This document shows, piece after piece, positions 51,333 to 59,994 of a DNA stretch of 64,000 nt. The stretch is from Yoonia sp035117555 (lineage in GTDB: Bacteria > Pseudomonadota > Alphaproteobacteria > Rhodobacterales > Rhodobacteraceae): NCBI RefSeq assembly GCF_035117555.1, contig NZ_JAYKPK010000011.1:73340-137339 (forward strand), in the 5' to 3' direction. The notes beneath the pieces are model-generated. The model was not told where the DNA came from. It ran no database searches and saw only the letters and a program-made list of their open reading frames with translations. Positions within the stretch are counted from its first letter, which is position 1; each line of letters opens with the position of its first letter. Position numbers and translations under genes: made by a program.

Positions 51333-52313
51333 ATGCTGGCCTTCATCATCCGACGGCTTGCGCAATCCGTCATCGTCATGTTGTTCGTCGCGCTGATTGC
51401 TTTCATCGTGTTCCGCTATGTGGGTGATCCGATCACCAGCATGGTCGGCGTCGATACGCGGCTGGAAGATCAGGAAATCATGCGCGAAAGGCTGGGCCTG
51501 AACGACAGCGTCGTGGTGCAGTTTCTGCGCTTTATCGGCAATGCGATGCAGGGCGAATTCGGCATTTCCTATCGCCTGCAACAGCCTGTGACCGAACTGA
51601 TCCTCAGCCGCCTGCCCGCCACAATCGAACTGGCGGTCGTGTCGGCCAGCATCGCGCTGATCTTTGGCGTGGTCTTCGGCGTCTATACCGCCCTGCGCCC
51701 CAAAAGCTGGTCTGCGGCTGGCATCATGGCCTTGTCGCTCGTCGGTGTCAGCCTGCCCACTTTCCTGATCGGGATCGGGTTGATCTATCTTTTCGCGGTC
51801 GAACTGGGCTGGCTGCCGTCCTTCGGGCGCGGCGAGGTCGTCGATCTGGGCTGGTGGAACACCGGGTTTCTGACCGAAACCGGGCTGAAATCGCTGATCC
51901 TGCCGGCGATCACCTTGTCGCTGTTTCAGTTGACGCTGATCATGCGCCTTGTCCGCGCCGAAATGCTGGAGGTGCTGCGCACCGAATATATCCGTTTCGC
52001 CAAGGCGCGCGGATTGACCCAACGCGCGATCAATTTCGGCCATGCGCTGAAAAACACAATGGTGCCGGTGATCACGATCACCGGATTGCAGCTCGGCTCT
52101 GTCATTGCTTTCGCCATCGTGACCGAGACGGTGTTTCAATGGCCCGGCGTCGGCTCGCTCTTTATCGTTTCCGTGCAGGTCGTGGATGTGCCCGTGATGG
52201 CAGCCTATCTGTTGTTCATCGCGCTGGTCTTTGTGCTGATCAACCTTGTCGTGGACATCCTTTATTTTATCGTCGATCCGCGCCTGCGCGTCGATGGCGG
52301 GTCGGGACATTAA
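51333..52313 (+). CDS. peptide-type ABC transporter permease (DppB/OppB-like)
   Basis: Inner-membrane permease of 326 residues. It starts MLAFIIRRLAQSVIVMLFVA and contains RERLGLNDSVVVQFLRFIGN, the EAA-loop region EYIRFAKARGLTQRAINFGH, and a C-terminal helix. The ATG at 51333 has AGGGG upstream. It pairs with the permease encoded 3 bp downstream. Confidence 0.9.
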   Translation: MLAFIIRRLAQSVIVMLFVALIAFIVFRYVGDPITSMVGVDTRLEDQEIMRERLGLNDSVVVQFLRFIGNAMQGEFGISYRLQQPVTELILSRLPATIELAVVSASIALIFGVVFGVYTALRPKSWSAAGIMALSLVGVSLPTFLIGIGLIYLFAVELGWLPSFGRGEVVDLGWWNTGFLTETGLKSLILPAITLSLFQLTLIMRLVRAEMLEVLRTEYIRFAKARGLTQRAINFGHALKNTMVPVITITGLQLGSVIAFAIVTETVFQWPGVGSLFIVSVQVVDVPVMAAYLLFIALVFVLINLVVDILYFIVDPRLRVDGGSGH

Positions 52314-52316
52314 ACC

Positions 52317-53303
52317 ATGGAAAATCAAAGCCCACTCAAAGATGTCGCTGCCATTCCAGCAGAAGATCTGATTGTCCCCGAACCACCCAAGGGCCGGTTA
52401 GCGCAAGCGCTGGACAGCGATATTTTCTATTCATGGCGCACCTCGCCCGTGACCGTGGTCGCCACATTGGTCGCGCTGTCGCTGGTGCTGATGGCGGTCT
52501 TCGCGCCGCTGATCGCGCCTTATAACCCGTTCAATCCCGCCAGCCTGAACCTGATGGATGGTTTCACCCCGCCCGCCAGCACCGGTGCTTTTACCGAAAA
52601 TTACTTTCTGATGGGGGCCGATAACCAAGGCCGCGACGTGCTGTCCACCATCATGTATGGCAGCCGGGTGTCGCTTTTCGTTGGCGTGCTGGCCACGGCC
52701 TTTGCGATGACGCTGGGCGTCTCATTGGGCCTGATCGCGGGCTATAACGGCGGCGTCACCGATGCGATCATCATGCGCATCACCGATGTGCAGCTGTCCT
52801 TCCCCGCGATCCTGATCGCCTTGCTGATCTTTGGTATTGCGCGCGGTGTGATCCCGGCCGGCCAACAGGAAAACATGGCCGTCTGGGTGCTGATCTTCGC
52901 CATCGGCCTGTCGAACTGGGCGCAATTCGCGCGCACCGTGCGCGGCGCGACCATGGTTGAGCGGCAGCGCGATTACGTCTCTGCCGCGCGGATCATGGGG
53001 GTGCACCCCATTCTGATCCTGCTGCGCCATGTGCTGCCTAATGTGCTGGGGCCGGTGCTTGTGATCGGCACGATCAGCCTTGCGCTGGCGATCATCGAAG
53101 AGGCGACATTGTCCTTTCTCGGCGTCGGTGTGCCGCCAACGCAACCATCGCTTGGCACGTTGATCCGCATTGGCCAGCAATATCTGTTCTCCGGCGAATG
53201 GTGGATCCTGTTCTTCCCCGCCATGACGCTGATCGCACTTGCGCTCTCGGTCAACCTGTTGGGTGACTGGCTGCGCGATGCGCTGAACCCCAAATTGCGT
53301 TAG
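52317..53303 (+). CDS. peptide-type ABC transporter permease (DppC/OppC-like)
   Basis: Second permease, 328 residues. A cytoplasmic N-terminus precedes the first helix (VTVVATLVALSLVLMAVFAP). GADNQGRDVLSTIMYGSRVS is the DppC hallmark, and the EAA loop lies at YVSAARIMGVHPILILLRHV. The end is NLLGDWLRDALNPKLR. It is 3 bp after the first permease gene. Confidence 0.9.
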   Translation: MENQSPLKDVAAIPAEDLIVPEPPKGRLAQALDSDIFYSWRTSPVTVVATLVALSLVLMAVFAPLIAPYNPFNPASLNLMDGFTPPASTGAFTENYFLMGADNQGRDVLSTIMYGSRVSLFVGVLATAFAMTLGVSLGLIAGYNGGVTDAIIMRITDVQLSFPAILIALLIFGIARGVIPAGQQENMAVWVLIFAIGLSNWAQFARTVRGATMVERQRDYVSAARIMGVHPILILLRHVLPNVLGPVLVIGTISLALAIIEEATLSFLGVGVPPTQPSLGTLIRIGQQYLFSGEWWILFFPAMTLIALALSVNLLGDWLRDALNPKLR

Positions 53304-53313
53304 GACCAGCACC

Positions 53314-54327
53314 ATGACTGAACCGCTTCTTTCCGTGCGCAATCTGACGGTCGAATTCCCCACCCGCCGGGGGATTTTGACCGCTGTGCAGGACATATCC
53401 TTTGATATCATGCCCGGTGAAGTGCTGGGCGTCGTCGGCGAATCCGGGGCTGGCAAATCCATGACCGGATCGGCGATCATGCGGCTGATCGAACGCCCCG
53501 GCCGCATCGCGCAGGGCGAGGTGATCCTGCAAGGCCGCCGCATCGACAATCTGCCCGATGCCGAGATGCGCAAGATCCGGGGCCGCAAGATCGGGATGAT
53601 CTTTCAAGACCCGCTGACCTCGCTCAACCCGCTCTACCGGATTTCCGAGCAATTGATCGAAACGATCCGCACCCACCTGCCCCTGTCAGAAACCGAGGCG
53701 CGCAAAAAGGCCGTGGGCCTGCTGGATGATGTCGGCATCCCCGACGCATCCCGCCGGATCGACGACTACCCGCATCAGTTTTCGGGCGGCATGCGGCAGC
53801 GCGTGGTCATCGCACTGGCGCTTTGCGCGGGCCCTGATCTGGTGATCGCGGATGAACCGACCACCGCGCTCGATGTGTCGGTGCAGGCGCAGATCATCGA
53901 TGTGATGAAACGGCTTTGCGCCGAAAACGGGGCGGCGATCATGTTGATCACGCATGACATGGGCGTGATCGCCGAAACCGCCGACCGTGTCGCAGTGATG
54001 TATGCCGGGCGTATCGCCGAGATCGGGCCGGTGCGTGATGTGATCAAGGATGCCAAACACCCCTATTCCGCCGGTCTGATGGGTGCGATCCCGCGGCTTG
54101 GCGCGAATCTTGAGCGGCTGACGCAGATCCCCGGATCGATGCCGCGCCTGTCGGCCATTCCGCGCGGCTGTGCATTCAATCCGCGCTGCGAGCATGTGAT
54201 GGACAAATGCCGTCTCGATCAGCCGCAGCCCGTGCAGATTGCGCCCGGTCGGCAGGTGTCCTGCTGGCTTTACCCGCCGCAGGGCGACACAGTGAATTCT
54301 ATTGATGAAAGGCGCTTGGCAGAATGA
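53314..54327 (+). CDS. peptide-type ABC transporter ATP-binding protein (DppD/OppD-like)
   Basis: ATPase of 337 residues. Walker A is GESGAGKS, the Q-loop lies in MIFQDPLTSLNP, the signature is FSGGMRQRVVIALAL and Walker B is LVIADEPTTALD. The C-terminal CAFNPRCEHVMDKCRLDQPQ is the cysteine-rich oligopeptide-ATPase tail that can bind an iron-sulfur cluster. The end overlaps the next ATPase gene by ATGA. Confidence 0.92.
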   Translation: MTEPLLSVRNLTVEFPTRRGILTAVQDISFDIMPGEVLGVVGESGAGKSMTGSAIMRLIERPGRIAQGEVILQGRRIDNLPDAEMRKIRGRKIGMIFQDPLTSLNPLYRISEQLIETIRTHLPLSETEARKKAVGLLDDVGIPDASRRIDDYPHQFSGGMRQRVVIALALCAGPDLVIADEPTTALDVSVQAQIIDVMKRLCAENGAAIMLITHDMGVIAETADRVAVMYAGRIAEIGPVRDVIKDAKHPYSAGLMGAIPRLGANLERLTQIPGSMPRLSAIPRGCAFNPRCEHVMDKCRLDQPQPVQIAPGRQVSCWLYPPQGDTVNSIDERRLAE

Positions 54328-55310
54328 CCCAGACGCTTCTTAATGTCCGTGGCCTGTCGCGCCGCTTTGACGTGTCGCAGCCTTGGCTGAACCGCAAGAT
54401 CGAAGGCACCGGCAAGCTTTATGTCAATGCCGTCGATGATGTGAGTTTCACAGTCAAACAGGGTGAAACCTTTGCGCTTGTGGGCGAAAGCGGATCAGGC
54501 AAATCAACGATTGCCCGGCTGATCGTCGGCCTGCTGGAACCCAGCAAGGGTGATATCATCTTTGACGGCACATCGCTGAAAAACGGGCTGAAAGGGGCCA
54601 AGGCCCGCGCCCTGCGGCAGCGGTTCCAGATGATCTTTCAGGATCCTTTGGCCAGCCTGAACCCGCGCTGGCGGGTGTTCGATATCGTCGCCGAACCTTT
54701 GCGCGTGTTTGAGCGCAGCATGGACAAGCGCGCCCAGCGCCTGCGGGTCGGGGAATTGCTGACGCTGGTGGGCCTCGCCCCCGAAGACGGCATCAAATTC
54801 CCGCATCAGTTTTCCGGTGGCCAGCGCCAGCGCATCGCCATTGCGCGGGCCTTGGCCGCGAACCCGGATTTCATCGTTTGCGATGAACCGACATCGGCGC
54901 TGGATGTGTCGGTGCAAGCGCAGATCCTGAACCTGATGAAAGATCTGCAAAAGGATCTGGGCCTGACCTATGTGTTCATTTCGCATAACCTGCAGGTGGT
55001 GCGGCATATGGCGAATGATATCGGTGTGCTTTACCTTGGCCGCCTTGCCGAAGTGGCAGAGGCCGGTGCCTTATTCGACGCGCCACAGCACCCTTATACC
55101 CGCATGTTGCTGGATGCGGTCCCCGATATCGAAATGACCGGACGGCGGCGCAAACAGGTCGAGGGCGAAATCCCCTCCCCCATCGACCCGCCCTCGGGCT
55201 GCGCCTTTCATCCACGCTGCCCTTTGGCCAATGACCGCTGCAAACGCGAAATACCCAAGGTGATCAACGGCGTGGCCTGCCACGCGGTCCAGGAGGGACG
55301 TGCGGCCTGA
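54324..55310 (+). CDS. peptide-type ABC transporter ATP-binding protein (DppF/OppF-like)
   Basis: Second ATPase, 328 residues. Walker A is GESGSGKS, then MIFQDPLASLNPRW, the signature FSGGQRQRIAIARAL and Walker B FIVCDEPTSALD. The C-terminal PSGCAFHPRCPLANDRCKRE is the family's cysteine cluster. It ends the operon; 81 bp later the convergent LuxR-type gene ends, with a hairpin between them. Confidence 0.92.
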   Translation: MTQTLLNVRGLSRRFDVSQPWLNRKIEGTGKLYVNAVDDVSFTVKQGETFALVGESGSGKSTIARLIVGLLEPSKGDIIFDGTSLKNGLKGAKARALRQRFQMIFQDPLASLNPRWRVFDIVAEPLRVFERSMDKRAQRLRVGELLTLVGLAPEDGIKFPHQFSGGQRQRIAIARALAANPDFIVCDEPTSALDVSVQAQILNLMKDLQKDLGLTYVFISHNLQVVRHMANDIGVLYLGRLAEVAEAGALFDAPQHPYTRMLLDAVPDIEMTGRRRKQVEGEIPSPIDPPSGCAFHPRCPLANDRCKREIPKVINGVACHAVQEGRAA

Positions 55311-55341
55311 CGACTATCCTTTTGCAGGATTGCATGACACC

Positions 55342-55385
55342 CACACCGCACCCCGTCAGCCGACCAGTTGGGCGGGGGCGGTGTG
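55342..55385. terminator. bidirectional hairpin between convergent genes
   Basis: CACACCGC (55342-55349) pairs with GCGGTGTG (55378-55385), and the stem extends inward through CCCC (55351-55354) and GGGG (55374-55377) after a one-base bulge. It lies between the ATPase stop and the LuxR-type gene stop and can serve both. Confidence 0.6.
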
Positions 55386-55391
55386 CAGGAC

Positions 55392-55934
55392 CTATCTTGC
55401 TTGCGCATCGTCCGGGATCGCAGCCACGACGTCCTCGATCACGCAAACGACCAGCTGCAGGCGGCTGGTCAGATTGGCCTTGCGGAAGATTGATGTCACC
55501 TGTGACTTGATGGTCGATTCCGTGGTGCCGCGCAGTTTGGCGATCTCGACATTGCTGAAGCCTTTGATCACCAACAAGGCCACGATCCGTTCGCTCGGCG
55601 TCAGCCGCCATTCCTCGAACTGCCTGTCGATATGGGTCTGGAAATCACCCGCCGCCGCATTCAGTTGAGTATTAACCCGCCGAACACGTCTGGATGCAAT
55701 CGCCAGCAAGATGACGCTGCTGATCACCCCGAAGAGCAGCCCAAAGCTGGACAGGATCTCTAGCAGTTCCTGAATTTCCCAAGGGACAAAGGTGATCTGC
55801 CATAAGAGTAATTCAGACAGTATTTTCACGATAAAGAATGTAGTGCTGGCAATCTGGACGACGAGCACGAAGATAATCAATAATACTGCGGGCCATCGCA
55901 ATCCCCAAAATGCCACTTTATCTGCCCCTACCAT
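55392..55934 (-). CDS. membrane-anchored LuxR-type transcriptional regulator
   Basis: A 180-residue protein with two N-terminal membrane helices (WPAVLLIIFVLVVQIASTTF and LSSFGLLFGVISSVILLAIA), a short linker, and a C-terminal LuxR HTH: LTPSERIVALLVIKGFSNVE, then IAKLRGTTESTIKSQVTSIF. There is no receiver domain. Regulators with this layout act at the membrane and may be activated by an envelope signal. It lies 42 bp beyond the stop of a small secreted-protein gene on the same strand, so the two probably form an operon. Confidence 0.82.
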   Translation of the reverse strand: MVGADKVAFWGLRWPAVLLIIFVLVVQIASTTFFIVKILSELLLWQITFVPWEIQELLEILSSFGLLFGVISSVILLAIASRRVRRVNTQLNAAAGDFQTHIDRQFEEWRLTPSERIVALLVIKGFSNVEIAKLRGTTESTIKSQVTSIFRKANLTSRLQLVVCVIEDVVAAIPDDAQAR

Positions 55935-55976
55935 GATGTGTTCCGATAGGTGTCAGGCACCTGAATTGGTGCGATA

Positions 55977-56414
55977 TCATTGTGTCAAAATCCTTATACC
56001 ACCTTCATAGCTTTCAATAATCTGATCAAGCGGTATGGTATTGTGCCCATCCTCATCCGTGGGTGCAAAGTCCTCGATGATCACGTCGCGCAAGACTTGC
56101 CCTGACGCACGACTGACAACGATCTCGCGCAGGTGGTATTGATTTCGTGCTCTGATCAAAGCGCGATTCAGAATGGTCTGCCGAACATTCATGATCGTAT
56201 ATCCGTTCTCATCCAGCGCTTTTACTATCGCGACATAACGGTCCTGAGGATTTGGATTAACCAAGAGAGTATCAAGCTGTGACAACGGAATCAGGTTTTC
56301 CTGATCCTGCGCCGATCCGATTGCGGGCTGAATAAGCAATGCTGCAACGACGACAACAGCGCGAACCGCCAAAGATAGACTTGGACGAAAACTGCCCCAA
56401 GAGCCGGCATTCAT
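55977..56414 (-). CDS. small exported protein upstream of the LuxR-type regulator
   Basis: A 145-residue protein with a hydrophobic signal region (LAVRAVVVVAALLIQPAIGS) followed by a mature domain: IPLSQLDTLLVNPNPQDRYV, then TILNRALIRARNQYHLREIV. No family recognised. The ATG at 56414 is preferred to 56447 because the signal peptide then has normal length. Its coupling to a membrane regulator and divergence from a glycine-rich exported protein suggest a surface-related module. Confidence 0.6.
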   Translation of the reverse strand: MNAGSWGSFRPSLSLAVRAVVVVAALLIQPAIGSAQDQENLIPLSQLDTLLVNPNPQDRYVAIVKALDENGYTIMNVRQTILNRALIRARNQYHLREIVVSRASGQVLRDVIIEDFAPTDEDGHNTIPLDQIIESYEGGIRILTQ

Positions 56415-56634
56415 GGTAGGAAAATCCTGACCTGTCGAAATCATCAATCAGCGCGAGAAATACGGTATGTGTGTATTTAATAGCCTCTGAAATCACCTCT
56501 GACAATCATGATCCCCAAGCAGGTCATTGCATCTGTTGGTCGTCAATGAGCGTTGCCTGATGTCTTCGGTCGATCATTTGTTTGCTGAACGCAGGCGCCA
56601 TCCTATTGTATCCAGAGAAACAGTTTACGTCATC

Positions 56635-56648
56635 TATTGTATACAATA
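56635..56648. promoter_or_regulatory. palindrome TATTGTATACAATA in a long divergent region
   Basis: A 14-bp perfect palindrome in the 531-bp AT-rich gap (56415-56945) between the small exported protein and the glycine-rich protein. A half-site (ATTGTAT) lies about 30 bp earlier. The central 12 bp equal the palindrome before dctP at 18810-18821. I see nothing else in this gap that I would call. Confidence 0.55.
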
Positions 56649-56945
56649 CGAAGAATGAAGGGACACATTGGAATATGCGGCCCCAAGACAACCAGAATTA
56701 AATACCTTCAGACTTTGGTATGATAGGCGTGCATCCTTAGTCTGACGCGAATACGGCATTTGGATTATGGGTCATTTGCCATCTCCCCAGATTTTCTGAA
56801 TTGGACTACGCTGATCATGCGTATCAGACTAAGATGTCCGGTTTATCAGCATTTCGTGTTCATTATGCGCTTGGCCCTATCGCACTCGTAAACGTTTTCT
56901 CGTTTTCACTAAATAGAAATCCTACGTCAGAAATAAGGGTGTCAT

Positions 56946-57833
56946 ATGTTACGTTATCAGAAAAAATCAAAGCAAAGGCTGACACAAGCCTCGGCTTTAT
57001 TCGCAGTCATCACAATCGCTGGAATGGCTGCGGGATCAGCGCAGGCGCAAGGCCTGAATCTTGGTGGCATAAAGGTCGATCTGGGGTCCAGCGATGGCGG
57101 ATTGCGCGCGGGCGTCAGCGTCGGCTCGAACGTCAGCGTCGGCGCGACTGTGGGTGGCGGATCAGTGGCAAGTGTTGATGCCAATGTCGCCGATAAAGTA
57201 TCTGCCGATGCAACGGTCGGCGGTGGCTCTGTCGCGAGCGTGGATGCCAATGTCGGCAACAGCATCTCTGCCAGCGCTGATGTCGGTGGTTCATCCTTGG
57301 TTGATGCGGATGTGTCTGTCGGGTCCGGCGGTAGCGGCGGTGGCGGCGGTGGCGGCGGCGGCGGCGGTGATAACGGCGGTGGCGGCAATAATGGCGGCGG
57401 CAGCAACGATGGTGGCAATACGGGAGGCGGAAACGACGGCGGTGGAGGTGATGACGCCGGTACGGATACCGGCACCGACACTGCTGACAACAGCGGTGGC
57501 TCAGGCTCCGTAGGCGGCGGCAGCCTGCCGATTGCCGACCTGAACGTGATGACGATGGCGCGTGATGCGACACCGTCGATCTGCGGGCCGGCCGGTAACT
57601 TCAACGCCATCAATGGCGTGTCAGTTTTTGGCCAGGATGGCTCGCGCTTAGGCAGCGTTGTCGGTGCCTATACTGAAAATAACAACCTCGTCCGGGTCCG
57701 CGTCATGGTTGACCCCACGCTGGTCCAAAACAGCGGCTGCGTCGAATATTCCACCAACAACGGTCAGGTGCGGCCTGATGGCATTGTCCTGATGACATCC
57801 AGCGCACTGCTGGTCGCCGCTTTGGGCAGGTAG
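56946..57833 (+). CDS. glycine-rich exported repeat protein
   Basis: A 295-residue protein. The signal peptide (ALFAVITIAGMAAGSAQAQ) is followed by an alanine/valine/glycine/serine-rich region with imperfect 22-residue repeats (residues 67-132). A poly-glycine linker with Asn/Asp comes next (about 128-185), and a C-terminal domain of about 110 residues (MTMARDATPSICGPAGNFNA) contains two cysteines. AAGGG precedes the ATG. The repeats and linker suggest a surface-exposed or fibre-forming protein. No family recognised. Confidence 0.75.
   Translation: MLRYQKKSKQRLTQASALFAVITIAGMAAGSAQAQGLNLGGIKVDLGSSDGGLRAGVSVGSNVSVGATVGGGSVASVDANVADKVSADATVGGGSVASVDANVGNSISASADVGGSSLVDADVSVGSGGSGGGGGGGGGGGDNGGGGNNGGGSNDGGNTGGGNDGGGGDDAGTDTGTDTADNSGGSGSVGGGSLPIADLNVMTMARDATPSICGPAGNFNAINGVSVFGQDGSRLGSVVGAYTENNNLVRVRVMVDPTLVQNSGCVEYSTNNGQVRPDGIVLMTSSALLVAALGR
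57144..57341 (+). repeat. tandem 66-bp coding repeats in the glycine-rich protein
   Basis: Two 66-bp units encode near-identical 22-residue repeats (ATVGGGSVASVDANV then a variable seven residues), and a third degenerate copy follows. The pattern of valine and alternating small residues is what a beta-solenoid or adhesive repeat would show. Confidence 0.6.
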
Positions 57834-58289
57834 GCCGACCCCCGATGCGCCAAGCTGATCACCGGCTTTGACGCATCGGGCCCGCTTTTGACGTGACCGC
57901 CACAGGCTGAGCGCACAACAAATATGGACGTCGCTTCTGGCGATCGGCCTTCGCAGGATGCAGGCAAGATGATCGCCGCGCCGTCTTCCCGGAAAAGTGT
58001 GACGACATACTCAACGGCACCCGTCGCCGCGCATGATTGCAAAGGGAATGCGTACTCTGACCGGAATCATGCAGGAATGGTGTCTCTGCTATCCATTTGT
58101 GCGCCCGCCCAGCACTAAGCAAGAAATTGCTCATCCAGCGCATGCCTGACGTTAGGGTAGCCATCGCATTAGCTTGTCATTTCTATTTAAGCGTGTGAGG
58201 TTTTTTAATTCGCGGTCCAACCCGCGGCTCAACTGATCTGCGAACAGGACCTAAGAGCTTGTTTCGCAGAGGCAAACAGGGAAATTTCC
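57834..58289. other. 456-bp intergenic region before oppA
   Basis: No gene that I can support; open frames on the minus strand here look like chance. A small hairpin CGCGG/CCGCG (58211-58226) lies about 65 bp before oppA in an otherwise AT-rich stretch with a TTTTTTAATT run. The oppA promoter must be here but no box stands out. Confidence 0.4.
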
Positions 58290-59918
58290 ATGAAACTAAG
58301 AACGATCCTTAAGGCTGGCAGCGCCCTTGTCATGCTGTCGGCTGTCGCAGCCAAAGCACAGGCGACTCACCCCGAAACCGGCGAGACTTTGGCAGAGGTG
58401 CAGACCTTCACCTATCGCGTGCTGGATGAACACTCCTCGGTCGACCCGCAGGTAGTCGAGGATACCTATGGTGCCGACATTGTCCGCGATTTGTTCGAAG
58501 GTCTGATGAACCAAGACGCCGAAGGCGAACTGACCCCCGGTGTCGCCACAGGTTACGAGGTGTCCGAGGACGGGCTGACCTACACATTCACCCTGCGCGA
58601 CAATGCGCGCTGGTCCAATGGCGATCCGGTGCTGGCCAGCGATTTCGTCTACGCTTGGAAACGTGCGGTCGATCCGGCGCTGGCGTCTGAATATGCATGG
58701 TTCATGGAACTGATGTCGATTGAAAACGCCGCAGCGATCATCGCGGGCGAGATGGACAAAGAAGAATTGGGCGTCACCGCCCCCGACGATCAGACATTCG
58801 TCGTGACCTTGTCGCAGCCGCTGCCCTATTTCGCGCAGATGACGACACATTCCACGACTTTCCCGGTGCATCCCGCCACGGTTGAAGAATTCGGCGATGC
58901 ATGGACGCGGCCTGAAAACATCGTCTCAAACGGTGCTTATGTCCTGAGCGAACATGTGCCGCAGGAACGAACGGTGCGGGTGCGCAACGAAAACTACTGG
59001 GACAACGAAAACACCATCCTCGATGAAGTCACGACTTTGGTGATCAATGACGTGAACCAGGGCCTGACCCGCTATCTGGCGGGCGAGGTTGACCGGACAG
59101 AAACACCTCCCGGTCAGTTCCAACGTCTTTTGGCAGAATATCCTGATCAGGCGATCAGCATCCCGCGCCTGTGCTCTTATTATTACAACTTCAACCTCGC
59201 TGAAGGCGGGCCAGAAGCGTTGCAGGACGTCCGTGTCCGTCAGGCAATGAACCTTGCCGTGAACCGCGATGTGCTTGTCACCAATGTGCTGGGTGCGGGC
59301 CAAACAGCGGCCTATAACTTCACGCCGGTGCGGACCGCCGGGTTTGAACTGCCCGAATTGCCGATCGCTGACATGACGCAGGACGAACGCAACGCGATGG
59401 CGGTCGAACTGATGAATGAGGCCGGTTATGGCGTCGGTGGTGAACCACTGAGCGTCGAATTGCTCTATAACACTGATGAGGCGCACCGGAATATCGCCGT
59501 CGCCCTTGGCCAGATGTGGCAGCAGACACTGGGAATCGAAACGACGCTGGCCAATCAGGAATGGCAGACCTTCCTGCAGACCCGCGGCAACCAAAACTTT
59601 GAAATGGCCCGTGGCGCTTGGTGTGGTGATTACAACGAAGCCTCGACCTTCCTTGATCTCGTCACCACCAATTCCGGCTATAACGATGCGAAATATTCCA
59701 ATGAAGAAGTCGACCAGCTGATGGTCGATGCCAAAACGGCAGAAGACCCGCAGGCGAATTACACCCGCGTGGAACAGATCATCGCCGAAGAAGTGCCGAT
59801 CATCCCAATCTACCATTATGCCGATGGGTATATGTTCACCCCGACGTTGAAGGGGTGGCCAGTCGATAACGTGGAACAGAACTGGTATAGCCGCGAGCTT
59901 TACAAAGTCGCCGAATAA
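58290..59918 (+). CDS. oppA: oligopeptide ABC transporter substrate-binding protein OppA-like
   Basis: Periplasmic binding protein of 542 residues with a signal peptide (GSALVMLSAVAAKAQA). Family-5 marks follow: SVDPQVVEDTYGADIVRDLF, then GEMDKEELGVTAPDDQTFVV. The run WSNGDPVLASDFVYAWKRAV is the classic OppA motif and RQAMNLAVNRDVLVTNVLG follows. GGGAAA precedes the ATG. It heads a second five-gene ABC operon. The ligand is probably a peptide. Confidence 0.9.
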   Translation: MKLRTILKAGSALVMLSAVAAKAQATHPETGETLAEVQTFTYRVLDEHSSVDPQVVEDTYGADIVRDLFEGLMNQDAEGELTPGVATGYEVSEDGLTYTFTLRDNARWSNGDPVLASDFVYAWKRAVDPALASEYAWFMELMSIENAAAIIAGEMDKEELGVTAPDDQTFVVTLSQPLPYFAQMTTHSTTFPVHPATVEEFGDAWTRPENIVSNGAYVLSEHVPQERTVRVRNENYWDNENTILDEVTTLVINDVNQGLTRYLAGEVDRTETPPGQFQRLLAEYPDQAISIPRLCSYYYNFNLAEGGPEALQDVRVRQAMNLAVNRDVLVTNVLGAGQTAAYNFTPVRTAGFELPELPIADMTQDERNAMAVELMNEAGYGVGGEPLSVELLYNTDEAHRNIAVALGQMWQQTLGIETTLANQEWQTFLQTRGNQNFEMARGAWCGDYNEASTFLDLVTTNSGYNDAKYSNEEVDQLMVDAKTAEDPQANYTRVEQIIAEEVPIIPIYHYADGYMFTPTLKGWPVDNVEQNWYSRELYKVAE

Positions 59919-59937
59919 ATCCACCTGACGCATAAAA

Positions 59938-59964
59938 CCTGCGCCCCGTCTCTCGGGGCGCAGG
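59938..59964 (+). terminator. hairpin between oppA and oppB
   Basis: CCTGCGCCCCG (59938-59948) and CGGGGCGCAGG (59954-59964) form an 11-bp perfect stem with loop TCTCT, 20 bp after the oppA stop. No T-run follows, so partial attenuation or mRNA stabilisation is likely. Confidence 0.65.
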
Positions 59965-59994
59965 CGCGCCATCTGTTCCGACACAAGGACTGCC

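Noticed and set aside
57133..57573. His/Arg-rich minus-strand open frame
   Set aside because: It is the complement of the glycine-rich repeat coding region; its composition follows from GGC/GGT codons read in reverse.
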